Shown here: in pieces, positions 1-11,923 of the stretch | How the letters are laid out: every line of letters begins with the position of its first letter | Numbering within the stretch: position 1 is the stretch's first letter | NCBI GenBank assembly: GCA_012295275.1 | Contig: CM022665.1 | Coordinates: 14,736,476 to 14,800,475, forward strand | Direction of reading: 5' to 3' | Length of the DNA: 64,000 bases | From: Chrysomallon squamiferum | Lineage: Eukaryota; Mollusca; Gastropoda; Neomphalida; Peltospiridae | Notes under the pieces: generated by a model | Databases searched by the model: none | Told to the model about the DNA's origin: nothing | The model's input: the letters and a program-made list of their open reading frames with translations, nothing else | Program-made: the position numbers and the translations under genes

Positions 1-345
1 AAAGACCAATATTTGCTTTACAATTTTTTATGCAGACGTTTCATATCCCGACGGGCAGAATACGGCGGTGAATGACACTATTAACATCTGCATTCACCGA
101 ACTTTCTGAATTAATCTGACTGAGACGCTGCGCTGATACCATTTACCAAATCACAAACATAGATGATTTTTAATTCCCAGACCTGGATATTTCAATGGGT
201 CCGGGCGACATGTGCAGAGTGTCCTACAAAGCTATTTGTTGCTGCACCCGCCGAGTCTGCGTCTGAAGGCCCTCAAGCGTGAACCATTACTGGCAACACC
301 GCTGTGGGCAAAATGTCAAATGTAAGTGTGAACTTGGTGCTATGA
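1..345. other. Unique island at the window start
   Basis: Non-repetitive, GC-richer sequence with no frame I can support. It includes an AATGACACTATTAACATC stretch near 73 and CpG-containing segments. It could be a regulatory element or the edge of something cut by the window. Confidence 0.25.
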
Positions 346-351
346 GTTATT

Positions 352-880
352 AAAACCAGTGGAGGATCCGGTAAAGTCACTAGAAGAGATACGAGTCTTA
401 TAGATAGTCATTTCAAGTCATTTACTACTAAATGTTCTAAAAATGGTACGATGCACTTGCTATAAATTATATAAGACTTAAAACTAATGGAGGATCCGGT
501 AAAGTCACTAGAAGAGGTATGGATATGACAGATAACCATTTCAAGTATTTCACTGTTAAAAAGTGATTTTTGATATTCTATAAATGGTACAATGCAGCTG
601 GCATATATAAGATATTAACATCATTGGCGTATCTTGAAAGTTATATGGAGAGATATAGATAAGAGATATCGATTTAACAAAATCAAAAGTCTGTCTACCA
701 AAGAGATATATTTATGTCGTTCTCATCCAGCTGATGTTGTATATTATTAAAATCAATGGTGGATTACGTTAAGTCTCTGGAAGAGGTGTAGGTGTGAATC
801 ATTTGAAGTTAAAATCTTCAAAAATATTTTTATCTTAAAGAGAGAAATTTGTTTTACAAAAAATCTTCTTTCTGTTGTTG
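352..880 (+). repeat. Diverged tandem repeat, ~130-bp unit, four copies
   Basis: Copies are marked by ATGGAGGATCCGGTAAAGTC-like starts at about 361, 489, 626 and 758, so spacing is 128, 137 and 132 bases. Copies 1 and 2 are closest (GGAGGATCCGGTAAAGTCAC in both, followed by TAGAAGAG). Copies 3 and 4 are decayed (TTGGCGTATCTTGAAAGTTA; ATGGTGGATTACGTTAAGTC). Each copy carries an AATGGTAC.ATGCA stretch before the next. It has a satellite-like scale and no frame. Confidence 0.7.
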
Positions 881-1818
881 CACAGTATGGCAATAATGAC
901 ACATTTATCGTGTAATTTATTTAATTGTCTGTTCGGTTTAGAATCACTTGTACATAATTTAATCACAATTTTTAATATAATAAATAATATAATTTCCCGA
1001 TGTTTCCTAAGTTTTTATTGAGCTATTTAACTCCATTAAATTGTTTAAATGTGTATTTATAAAATTTCGGAGGAAGGGTAGGAATTCTCAGTTTTCTCAT
1101 ACAATGATGAATATAAGAACTGGAACCCGCTGCATTCATCTACTGTTTGTTCTTATCGTACAGCAATAACATCCTTTCACATCTGCCTTCCCATAGACAG
1201 GAACACATACTACGGCCTTTAATAAATCAGATGCTGAGGCACACTGGAATGGGAAAATAGTTCTGCGGGATACCACTTTATATTACGTTTATTTTAATAT
1301 GATATTAGTCATTTGAATATTGTAGAGGTGTTATAAGAATAATACATAAGAAATCTCATTCATGTACAGAGCAAAAATTAATGAACAATTCTGAGTGGAT
1401 AACAAGCAGAAACCCACAAATGATACATGCTTGAAGGGTTCAATTCAAAAGCAAAACATTTTCCTTTAACGTAGGATTGACTTATTCTAAACAGGTGTCC
1501 GCTCTGACGAGAGTACTCTAGTCGCCTTTGTTAAATGTGAAAATCTTGCTGAAATGGTTAATGATCCATATTATACAAATCTTAGCATGTCGCACATAGC
1601 TAATTATTGCCATGGCGTCATGTCTTGTAACGCACCAGAGGCCAAATATCGTCATTGTTGGATAACCAGTCGAACATTAATTAACACGGTAGGATTTTTA
1701 AACACATATGCATTTTCAGCAGGCGAGGCTTCAAAACAGTTTCTGATAAATGAGTGAAGTCTGTTTTAAATTCTTCTGCATCCGTGTCTTTAAATTTAAA
1801 TGTATATATCAGTTGTGA

Positions 1819-1820
<2 letters not shown>
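881..1820. other. Unique AT-rich intergenic DNA
   Basis: Contains no microsatellite of note and no gene I can support. A short open frame at 1554-1757 has no coding character. Confidence 0.5.

Positions 1821-1822
<2 letters not shown>

Positions 1823-1896
<74 letters not shown>
1823..1896. repeat. Compound (GT)n(GA)n microsatellite
   Basis: About 54 bases of GT, interrupted once by GC, followed by 20 bases of GA. Confidence 0.95.
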
Positions 1897-1900
1897 ATAG

Positions 1901-1964
1901 TGTGTCTGTTCATCTGTGTTTGTGAATGAAATGTGTGTCTGTTCATCTGTGTTTGTGAATGAAA
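1901..1964 (+). repeat. Tandem duplication of a 31-33 bp unit
   Basis: TGTGTCTGTTCATCTGTGTT plus TGTGAATGAAA occurs twice in a row, the second copy with two extra GT bases. A third partial start (TGTGTGTCTG) follows. Probably slippage-derived from the adjacent GT tract. Confidence 0.9.
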
Positions 1965-2029
1965 TGTGTGTCTGAGCTTTACTGATATGTCTCACTTTAT
2001 TTACATAGTATACATGTAAATTAAAAAAA

Positions 2030-2033
2030 AAAA

Positions 2034-2066
<33 letters not shown>

Positions 2067-3300
2067 ATAGAAGAGGACGAAGAAGAAACATTAGCAGACA
2101 ATTATTCCTTTTAACAAAAATATTATGTTTTAATCTACGACATATGTTGAAAGTTGAAACTGAAAATAATTATGAATATTAAACTTATAATCAATTTATA
2201 CCAGACTGTTAAAAAGAAAGACTGTATCCATGCTGGTTTTATTTTTATTTTTTATTTTTTTTTTTTTTTTTTTGCAGGTAATTTTAGTCAGTCAATAAAT
2301 TGGGTAATGAAAGTTTCCCTGACTATATTATCCTTCCAGTTAATATGGTGTCATGATTCGATCCATGTACCTTGATGTCCAAAAGATTGAATAAGCAGGC
2401 TACTAAACCTGTCAGGGAAAAAAAAAAAAAAAATGTTGTTTACTACTTTTCTAATAGATGTTATGATTCCTCACTAGGAGAGATGTTTTGTAGTTTCTTT
2501 GCATTATGAAAGGATAATCCAGAAGAAGATAAAAAAAAAAAAAATAATAATAAAAAAATAAGAAGGAAGAAAAACTATAAATTTTGTTGACAACATCTTA
2601 TTATAATCCAATACAACCCGAACTTGACATCCTTTTCATGCCCGTTAAGAAAGTGGCTGTACATAATTGCATACAAATCAAACCATTAAGAAATCCCCCA
2701 TGACCCGGTATCCATGCGTACCTGTTGTACACAGAGCATCAGTCAGAACCCAAAACCATTTTGTCCCGTGTTTACAGGGGGTCGGCGGGACAAATTTACC
2801 TTTGTATTGTGAGAAATATTGTACCCTACTTCAAAGGTGTGGTCGATTAAATAAAAACACTTATCTAGCAAGTGGTTCTCACCGGATAACGATTCACAGT
2901 GGAATCCTGGGGTAGGTTTGTACAGAGACAGAAAACGATAATAATTAACTGTTTGATTTGATGTCTTTTGAACTCTAGATCCGCCACTGGAGATCTTTGT
3001 TAGTTAGTAATTCATAACGAATGAAATGGTATTTCAGACAGGAAACTTTGTTGTGTTTTTTTTTTTTTTTTTTTTTTGTTAATGATAAATTTCCAAGGTC
3101 GAAGTAAGTTGCATGGTATATCCGGGTAATTTATTGTAACAAATGTATGGTGAGGTTTTTAGGAAAAATAAAATAAAAAGAATGAAGAAGTGACTGAAGA
3201 ACTGAGATATGGAAAGGGTCATATGTGTTGGTTATTATTATTATTACTTTCCTTATTTATTATTATTGTGCTTTTTTTCTTTCTTCTGTTTTTGTAGGTT
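2030..3300. other. Intergenic DNA with A/T tracts
   Basis: Holds (AAT)n at 2036-2066, poly-T at 2249-2273, poly-A near 2420 and 2530 and poly-T at 3056-3077. The stretch 2580-3000 is unique and includes the possible transposon end at 2966. Confidence 0.6.
2966..2993. mobile_element. Possible transposon right end
   Basis: CTCTAGATCCGCCACTG reverses to CAGTGGCGGATCTAGAG, a form of terminus common in hAT-like elements. A CAGGGGGTCGGCGGGAC block at 2776 could be interior sequence of the same element. No left end or target duplication was found. Confidence 0.3.
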
Positions 3301-3316
3301 TTGGGGTGTTTTTTTC

Positions 3317-3317
3317 A

Positions 3318-3382
<65 letters not shown>
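3317..3382. repeat. Compound (GT)n(GA)n microsatellite
   Basis: Eighteen bases of GT run directly into 48 bases of GA, the same GT-to-GA junction as at 1876 and 44818. Confidence 0.95.
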
Positions 3383-3389
<7 letters not shown>

Positions 3390-3513
3390 AACTAACATAC
3401 AAGTAAATGATGATGTTGCTTTAAATTTATTTTCTTTATATTTGTTAGATTGTTGTTGTTGTTTGTTTTCGGTTTTTGAGTGTGTGTTTTTTTTTTTTTT
3501 TTCATCATGATAT

Positions 3514-3526
3514 TCTTCTCCTTCTT

Positions 3527-3557
<31 letters not shown>

Positions 3558-3585
3558 TTATTATTATTATTATTATTATTATTTC
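3514..3585. repeat. Compound (CTT)n(ATT)n microsatellite
   Basis: Pyrimidine CTT triplets change to ATT triplets near 3556. Poly-T precedes it at 3487-3502. Confidence 0.95.
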
Positions 3586-3589
3586 TTTC

Positions 3590-4380
3590 AGGCGGTCATA
3601 GTGATTAACGACAGACACTAGTTTCTTTTCTGCTCTTGGACAAGCAGACATACTGCAAACATGAGCTTTTTAGCCATCCTGCCACCTGGTGACAAAATGA
3701 TGTAGAGGAGAGTGCACGCGCTTTGTCAAAGGTTAACATTTGCATTTGGTTGCGTGTACTAAATTCGTCATATGTGTCAAAAGAGTCAATGTGGGCTTCG
3801 TGTTACGCGACCTTTGCAAAAAAAGAGAAAAAGGTCACATAATAGCCGGCTTGACTGGTTTTTGCAATTAATATCGCTGAAAAGTGGCAGAAATTACCCA
3901 CCACTCATTGCTGCTAACAAAAACATTTTGTCAGTTATTATTATTAATGTTATCATTGTTATTATTATTATTATACATTTTTTTTTTTTTTTTTCAAAGA
4001 TAATTTCATGGATATTTTAAAAAGAAAAAAGAAAAGAGAATTTATTGGTTATGCCATAATTTTATTTGATGAGTAATTTGCGTGCTAAGTCTCGATATGT
4101 TAAACCGCGAGAGAAACCAGTCGACGATGTATGCCGAAAATGTTAGTACCGCTTCATGTATTAGTTGTCAAATTTTCTGAATAGTGTTCTTTTTGTAAAA
4201 GGTGTCCGTGTAGTAAACTATTAGCATTTGTTGTATATTTGATTCTGCTGATTCAAGGTATAGCAGTATCTGTTCAATCTAAGCGTTCTTGTGGTCTAAA
4301 CAAATACCAAGAAGGCAGACTTGAAGTCGCCTGAACTAACATATCAATAAAATAAAACCACTTAGTGGGGTATCCCACAC
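3590..4380. other. Unique intergenic DNA
   Basis: Mixed sequence with a short ATT/poly-T stretch at 3940-3995. No gene recognised. Confidence 0.5.
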
Positions 4381-4403
4381 AAACAAACACACACACACAT
4401 ATG

Positions 4404-4429
4404 TATGGTGTATATATATATAAATACAT

Positions 4430-4463
<34 letters not shown>

Positions 4464-4516
4464 CAAACAGACGTGTGTGTACGTGTGTACATGTATTTAT
4501 ATATATATACACCATA
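4404..4516. repeat. Perfect 34-bp inverted repeat around a CA tract
   Basis: The arms 4404-4437 and 4483-4516 are exact reverse complements (outer end TATGGTGTATAT, inner end ACATGTACACAC), separated by 45 bases that are mostly CA repeats plus AACAAACAG. A transcript of either strand would form a long stable hairpin. The arm is too complex to arise from simple repeat slippage alone. Confidence 0.9.
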
Positions 4517-4644
4517 CACACTCAGACACACATACACACATGTACGCACGTATACAACATAATTATATAAATAATTAAAATAAAATAAAGAGTTACATTC
4601 ATTACATTTTAAAGAAGAAAGAAAAACCGAAAATAAATAAATAA

Positions 4645-4649
4645 ATAAC

Positions 4650-4687
<38 letters not shown>

Positions 4688-4695
4688 TAATAATT
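4645..4695. repeat. (AAT)n microsatellite
   Basis: ATA/AAT triplets with a preceding AAAT run; unique AT-rich sequence follows to 4870. Confidence 0.9.
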
Positions 4696-4875
4696 CTATT
4701 ATGGCATTTTATTGAAATCCTTAAGAATGGTCAAATATATCATTAGAAAGACTAAGACTATAACGCCAGATTTCGGGGAAATATCAGACAAAAGGATGAA
4801 CAGACAGTATCAGAATGATATTATGAGAAAATAAACAAGGTAAATAGAAACAAAGTAGAAGTAACAGGAGTAGAG

Positions 4876-5071
4876 GACTATTATTATTATTAGTAGTAGT
4901 TGTGTAGTAGTAGTAGTAATAGTAGTAGCAACACTAATAGAGTAGTAGTAGTAGTAGTAAAAATAGTAGTAGTAGCAGCAGTAAGAATAGGTGTCGGCAG
5001 CAACAACAGCAGCAAAACGTCTAATATTTTCTACAGTAAGAGTAACCAGTATGATGATGATGATGACGATG

Positions 5072-5108
<37 letters not shown>
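4876..5108. repeat. AGT/AGC/GAT/AAT triplet-repeat block
   Basis: Imperfect AGT triplets grade through AGC and ACA to GAT (5052-5072) and pure AAT (5073-5107). Open frames across it are by-products of the three-base period. Confidence 0.9.
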
Positions 5109-5110
<2 letters not shown>

Positions 5111-5199
5111 CAGTGAAATTTTTTATTTATTTTATTTCTTGCATGTAATTAATTTCAAAATAATACAGAAACAATGACAAAGCAAAAAAATGTTCTCTC

Positions 5200-5610
5200 T
5201 CAAACTGGATCCCCCACCTACGTCTCTGACGTCAGCAAATCCCACACGTCTCCTGGTCACCGTATTCGTTTCTCCCACAACGACGTCCCACGAACAATGT
5301 TCTTTTCAAAATTTATACCTCTACACATCTTTCGTGCGGGATCGTAATTAGATTACGAGTAAGGCGAGCGCCCCCTATCGATAACAATCGACCTGGCCTT
5401 ACGTTCTGACATTTTACATTTTTGTTGTTTGTGTACAAAGCAGTTTGTCTTGAGGCATTGATCCGGGTGTCGCAGTACTGTAACTTGACTACGAAATTGG
5501 TTAATCCGGGCAACGGAAGCGAGCTTATAACATGCTCGGCGTGGGATAATGCGAATACAGTATAGAACACCACAAAGGAAATAATTATAAGAAAAGACAC
5601 GTGTTATGTA
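5200..5610. promoter_or_regulatory. Unique CpG-containing island with a perfect CRE
   Basis: Non-repetitive and clearly GC-richer than its flanks. It has a TGACGTCA palindrome at 5227-5234, a GTAATTAGATTAC palindromic homeodomain-type site near 5344, and ATCGAT near 5378. It is a candidate enhancer; no coding frame is convincing. A minus-strand frame at 5313-5600 has a hydrophobic start but no recognised domain. Confidence 0.3.
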
Positions 5611-5639
5611 GACGGGTACTCGACTGAATACTGATTTTT

Positions 5640-6079
5640 TTTCTTTCTCTCTTCCCCCAACGTTATGATGAAATAATTTACGTTTGTTATTATTATTATT
5701 ATTATTATTATATTTGCTTTATTTATTTATTTATTTATTTATGGGGATTACTGTTTTAATTTTCTTTTGAATATATTCAAATAGACAAATAAACAAATAA
5801 AAACAAACAAAACAACAACAATAAATAAATAAAATAAAATAAAAACTAAAAAAGAAGAAGAAGAAGAAAGAAAGAAAGAAAGAAAGAATTTAAAAATTAA
5901 AAATTAAAAGCAAAACCTCCAAAACAACCCAGAACGTAAAAACCTTGTGATGATAACTGAAGAATGAAGATTTATCATGAATGCAACAAAAAACTGATAG
6001 GGGAGGATTCCTTTATTTCATTAACGATTCTCAGATTCATTAATTAAACGGGGGAAAAAAAAATCCATTCATGTTCTTG

Positions 6080-6113
<34 letters not shown>

Positions 6114-6780
6114 TTATATCTTCCCACCATTTTTGTTTCATTATTATTTACGTATATCGCATATATTTTAAAAGAACTAAACTTCTGTGGTATACCGAGC
6201 TGAAATTGCAGGAGAACCATAGTTTTTCTACTTCTTCCCCCCCCCTTGTTGTTGGTTTCGTTGTCGTTGTCGTCGTCGTCATGGGTGTTGTTGTTGTTGA
6301 TGATGACGATGATGATGTTCTCTTTCTTTTATTAAAGTTTACGATCTGTAAAGTCACTTTTGAGTTGCTCTCTGGTCGAGGTTTGGTATGAAATTACATA
6401 TAAAACTAACTACTTGTGGTTCATTGGATCTTCTAGATGAATTTAAACAGTACACCGTACAACATTTACTGAGAATAAAGCCCAAGCATAGATCCTGGAA
6501 AATGAATCCTATGCATTTTATAAGCAAATAGTCCGTGGAATGAAATATTCAGGTAAAATAGAAAGAGGGGATAAAATAAAACCAGTTAAGATAAACTGAG
6601 AATAATGACTGTAAGAAAAATGCAAATCATAAAAGATTTACTTAGCTTCAAAAAAAAAAAAAAAAAAAAAAAAAAGCACACACACACATATACACATATA
6701 TAAATAATTATTTAAAAAAATGGCAATAACAGAAATAGTAAGTAGTACTAGAAATGATAGAGGAGTAGTAATAGTAATAT
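5640..6780. other. A-rich simple-sequence block
   Basis: Contains ATT and ATTT runs (5690-5742), AAAT/AAGA runs (5790-5890), poly-A of 30 at 6080-6109, GTT/GTC/GAT triplets at 6248-6320, and poly-A plus CA at 6650-6695. No gene seen. Confidence 0.7.
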
Positions 6781-6791
6781 AGTATTAGTAT

Positions 6792-7058
6792 CAGTGGCGT
6801 CCAGAGGCGGAGGGCCGAAAGGGCGGTGGCCCCGGGCATCCAAATGAGGGGACATCCAAACAGAGAAAATAACTTAATAAATTTGGTTGATTTATATTTA
6901 AATCGAGTAATGTCTTTGTTATGTTTCATCAGTGTTTACATATTCAAAATATCTTCCTTTCTCGTAATATTTCTCAGTTTTAGGCCTTATACTTGAGTCT
7001 TTGGGCCATACAATCAAGGAGTTGGTCCTGAGCATCACCAGACATCTGCACGCCATTG
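6792..7058. mobile_element. hAT-like miniature element
   Basis: The left end reads CAGTGGCGTCCAGAGGC; the reversed right end reads CAATGGCGTGCAGATGT, matching at most positions. Flanks are TATTAGTA (6783-6790) and TATCAGTA (7059-7066), a 7-of-8 match consistent with an 8-bp duplication that has since mutated. The left 60 bases are GC-rich (GGGCCGAAAGGGCGG), the interior AT-rich. No coding capacity. Confidence 0.65.
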
Positions 7059-7069
7059 TATCAGTAGCT

Positions 7070-8280
7070 TTTGTTCTTGTTGCAACATAAGCAAAAGTAA
7101 CAGTGGTGACAATTAATACTGAAGTCGATTGGCAGCACTTATGCTTTCTTATTTAAACTGAGATGCAGTCTGTGATAGCAGCAACAGCACTAGAACAATA
7201 TCAGCATATGTAACCCATCTGTGTCACCTCTCCTTTTTCCCACCACGAACAATTCCAAACTGCCGAGGGTCATTAAATGGATTAAAATGTAAATGCAAAT
7301 TCTGATCTTGTTTTCTGCAGCAGATAGCATAATATTTGTGTTTTCAAATAATTCATGGTTATTATAGTCATGCCTCTAACATAGCTTTTAGACGCGTGGA
7401 AAGATTTATATTTGCAAAGCCAATCTCCTTTCGTATATCCCAGATTATAATTTGAGTTCGGGTCAAGACAACACTAAAAATTGGCCGACCTTGCAGACGA
7501 TGTTCCAAATTTACGAGGGCAACGCGCGCTCACGATCACTTTATTTGGCCTCATAATTTGGCCTGAATAATGCTGGTCGTCTGTCGATGCTGCCATCAAG
7601 CGGAAATCGTTGTCGCCAAGAGGGATAACTCCGAAATGTTATTCGATTGAAAAGCTAATTCAACGAAATGGTTGACCAAAGATGGTTCTTTTAGTATTGA
7701 AAGGAATTGCATCATACATCTACTGATTGAATCAGCCATGGCTAAGTGAAATAACCGTTTTCTTGCCCAAAGGCGCTTTGAGCATTTCAGATAAATATTT
7801 TCGCAAATTTAGGCCAAAAGTCGATAATAGCAAAAGCGAAAACACTTTAGCCATTACCAAAGCCGAAAGATATCAATGACGTCACATTGCTTGTATTTTA
7901 TTTTCTAAGTATTTTGTGTGTGATGTAATGGTTTATTGAAGCGAAAGAGGCAATATGCTAAGACATAATCATTCTTAAGCCATTATTTAAACGTGTGTGA
8001 TGTAAATTAATAATCCTTCTCCTTGACTTTTATTTTTCTCTGTGTTTGTTCCACTGAGGATTTTGTTGATTACTTCTTATCTGATAAGCCACCAGCCTCA
8101 AGCGTGATGATTTAATCAAAACTATTGAGACTGGTCACTTTATTTCAAAATTCTGTTATTGGAATTAGTGTTCTTTCAATGTACATTCTGATGTTTACTG
8201 TTCAAGTAACTAGCAATTTCATTAAATGGGATAAAAACTTAGAATCTGGAGCTAATGTTACGTAAATACTTGAACATAAA
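7070..8280. other. Mostly unique DNA with a GC-richer island at 7370-7720
   Basis: The island at 7370-7720 is non-repetitive and CpG-containing (GGCAACGCGCGCTCACGATC near 7518) and is a candidate regulatory element. A TGACGTCA site lies at 7877. The remainder is ordinary AT-rich sequence. Confidence 0.35.
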
Positions 8281-8284
8281 GTTA

Positions 8285-8861
8285 AATAATAACACTAATA
8301 GTAATAACAATAATAATAATAATAGTAATAGTAATAATAATAATAACAATACCAACAGCAATAACAAGAAGAAGAAGACGTTATGGACAAACGCACAAAA
8401 CATATGTCATGGCGATATGAATTAATAATGACAACAAGATTATGATTATGATGACAATGGTGGAATGATGATCAGAAGATCATAATGATTGTTAGAAAAC
8501 TAATTAAAATATAAATAAAAGCAAGCGATTCATCTGTAGTGATTTGCATTTGCATCGCTAAAACGTCGGTCAGATATCAGTTTCCTTATCATCTTTCTTA
8601 TTTAACTCTTAACAGTTAAAAAACTCAACGAAGTTTATTAAATCAGACAACTTTTATTTCCTCGCCGAACATTCTGCTTTAAATTGGGTCTTAAAATCAA
8701 GACTTTAAAACTCACTCTTTCATAAAATCTTCCCAGCTCCAGTCTCGAGGGAAGAAGTCCATTTGACATTTCAGATGGTTATTGGAAGATCAGTTAATGA
8801 GAAATGTCACATGAACCCAGCATGAAGAAAATAAAATAGAAGTGGTGATAGCTGCTATAAA

Positions 8862-8912
<51 letters not shown>

Positions 8913-9182
8913 AGTGAGTGTGAGTGTGTAGTAATAGTTATTGTATTATAGTAATAGAGTAGTGGTGGTAGTTGTGGTATAGTAATTAATTCTGTAAAAT
9001 GCATGTCTCTATGAAGTATATATGTAGTAATCGTTGTTATTGTTGTTACAGAGTGATAGTGGCAGCTGGTACGTATGTAGCAGTAACTGCAATATAGTGT
9101 TGATAGTTGTAAAATGTATCTCTTTCGATGCGTTTTGTTGCATACTGTAGTAGTTATTATAATACTTAATAGTTGTAATAAC

Positions 9183-9234
<52 letters not shown>

Positions 9235-9545
9235 ACAACGGCGGTTGTGTAATCGTAGACTTAACAGTAGTTGTAATAATGCAATAGAAGTAGTAGCAAA
9301 TGTAGTAGTAGTATTCCCAGTAATAGCATTAGTTGTAGCAATAGAGATTGCTGTAATAGTAGTGGTGGAGGTAGTTCTGATCGTGGGAGTAGTAGTAACA
9401 ATTGTTATAGCAACAGTAGTAACAATATTAGCAACAATAATGGTGTCGTTTTATTTAACTGCACGTAGATCGACGGAGAATTTTAGTTTTTTTTGTTTTG
9501 TTTTTGTGTTTGTTGTTCGAGTTCAGGCACAGTGTGGTATAAGAT
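8285..9545. repeat. Simple-repeat block: AAT, GT and AGT
   Basis: AAT/AAC triplets at 8290-8375, (GT)n at 8863-8930, pure (AGT)n at 9183-9232, then imperfect GTA/GCA/ACA triplets to ~9445. Unique sequence at 8500-8820 shows nothing recognisable. Confidence 0.85.
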
Positions 9546-9549
9546 AGAA

Positions 9550-11080
9550 ATCAGCACTGCGTATTTGTTACATTACACTAGACACGGATTACTTGTTGAC
9601 AGTGTGTGGTGCCAGCTTGGCATGGGGTTGGTGTCTCTCGTTGGTGTTATATAATACAGCCATTAGATACTCGCCACCACGTTGTGGCGTTTGAAACTTT
9701 TGTGCAGCAACGTTGTTGGGGAGAATTAACGTCATCGTCCAGTTAGTGTTTTATATTTATGTTATTTTATCTGTAGATGTGCAGTCTGTCTTGATATCGG
9801 AGTGTCCATCGTACACAAAATTTTAAAAAAATATAAAAAATAAAAACAATACCATGGGATTTTCTGACAAAATTGGGCAGAGATAGGTGGCTTTAGTCTA
9901 TAAAAGTACAGGGTTTTTTTTGTTCGTTTGTATGTTGTTGCTGTTTTTGTTTTTAGGATGTTTTATTTTTTTATTTATTATTATTTATTTGTTATTTTAT
10001 TTTATTTATTTTTTTTCTGTTTATTACTATAGAGAAAGATGCTTTTAGTACTTATTTTAATTTTAATTTAATATTAATTTAAAAACGCCGAATTTCATTT
10101 TATTTTCTCTTTTGAGAAGCATTTTCAAGCATTTGTTTGAATTTGCAAAATAGCTTTTTGATCACGAATTGTTTGTTCATTTGTTAGTTCATTTTATGCT
10201 GTGGTATTCATTTATTCATTAATTCATTCATTTATAGAAGGTGTAATGTCGAAGTTTTTGTTTCAGTGCACATACTTTCAGTGACCATAGGATCACAATA
10301 TGTCTTGACTCGAATAGGTTAATCGAACACGTTGAGGTTCGATTTAAATACATATATCTTCTGATTAAGTAATTCGTTAGCTCCATATAATAAATAATGG
10401 CGTTTTATGTTGTCACAATTTATTACTGTCACAGAGGGATTTAGCAACAAATTCATATGCAACAATTATGGACTATTTTTACTTGACACAGTTATGTGTT
10501 AATGATTATACGATTACTAATGACAATATTGGAAACGAACCCAGCTACCGTAAAATGAGGCCAACTGTTACCCAACTCACAGCAGTAGATGTTTGTTTCG
10601 TAAACATTTTTCTGCGTATCATCGCCGTCGATGCATCAGTTATGAATTTCTGTGTGGAACTGGATGTGGTCCACTGATGGTAAAGAATTGTTCTGCGACC
10701 GATTGCTAGGTATTTTTAATATCCATTTAACTATTTGCACAGTTGTGTGTTAATACGTAATGGCGAGATGGTGTGATGGTATTGTGTAACAGAATTCGAC
10801 TATGAAAACGAAATCGTTAACGTATACGCATCACCGAAACAGCATGACCGATTACGAGAAGTGATACAGATTTTAAATAGATTTACACTGGCGGTGACCG
10901 GCTGTGCAGTCATCTGTTGCAGTTTGATCGACTGTCAGCCATTCCAAACTCTTGCTGCGTGGAAAGTCTCGGTGCATGTACTAAGTAACCTGATACGTAT
11001 GTGAAAACAGACTCTCTGACATGTACTAACGTGTTAACTTGCTAACAGTCCCAGCTTGAGATGTATAATGTATGTGTCTG
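9550..11080. other. Unique AT-rich intergenic DNA
   Basis: A T-rich low-complexity patch lies at 9955-10025. A GC-richer stretch at 10780-10990 has CpGs. No supported gene or element. Confidence 0.5.
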
Positions 11081-11084
11081 TGTG

Positions 11085-11123
11085 TGTGAGGACTGTGTGT
11101 GTGTGTGTTTGTATGTATGTATG

Positions 11124-11157
<34 letters not shown>

Positions 11158-11290
11158 TGTATGTATGTATGTATGTATGTATGTATGTATGTAGGTGGGT
11201 AGGTAGGTAGGTAGGTAGATAGACAGGTCGGTAGGTAGGTAGGACCACATACATACATACATTCATTATATACACTTACACATGTACACA
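11085..11290. repeat. (GTAT)n array with GT and GTAG flanks
   Basis: GT repeats, then GTAT tetramers (11110-11193), then GTAG tetramers to 11220 and a short CATA run on the far side. The GTAT and CATA parts are reverse complements and can pair. Confidence 0.9.
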
Positions 11291-11294
11291 TGCA

Positions 11295-11920
11295 CATATA
11301 TACAGATGGCATTCATTTGTTCCACTTATTTTTACATTAGACAAACACTGATAGATCGCGTTCCCATGACAAGCGTGCATAACAACAATTTGCGCTGACC
11401 ACTACATGGTCATTGTAAGATACTTCTATAAATATCAGACTAGTTCAGTGGTTTACGTGACTTAAAGCTTGGAAACTCTAATTTCGTATACTTATACGAT
11501 TCTTTTCTAAGAAACTTTGTTTTGTAGCTATGATTATACAGTCTATAAAATCACTACTTTAATTCTACACTGGGCAGCCATTTCAGGCCCACAAAAGACT
11601 TGTTTTGCGTTGACTGGAATGGTGAAGTGTTTCTAAACCAATTTAAGACTGCGGTCATCATTACAGATAAATGAGCGCCCGGGAAACACAATTTTACAGC
11701 GTGCTTGATATTCAAATAACCATTATTTCCGAGTTCAGAATACAAAATTACTGGTTTCTACATTATCAAGAAAAATATTCACTATAAATAAAGGTGTTTT
11801 TTTTTGTTTGTTTATTTATTTATTTATTTATTTATTTATTTTAAATTGATACATTATTATTATTTTCTAGGTATAGAATGTATTTTATATTTTATTATTA
11901 GAATCCGGATGTTATAAATA
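11295..11920. other. Unique intergenic DNA
   Basis: No gene recognised; a (TTTA)n run is at 11808-11841. Confidence 0.5.
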
Positions 11921-11923
11921 ATA

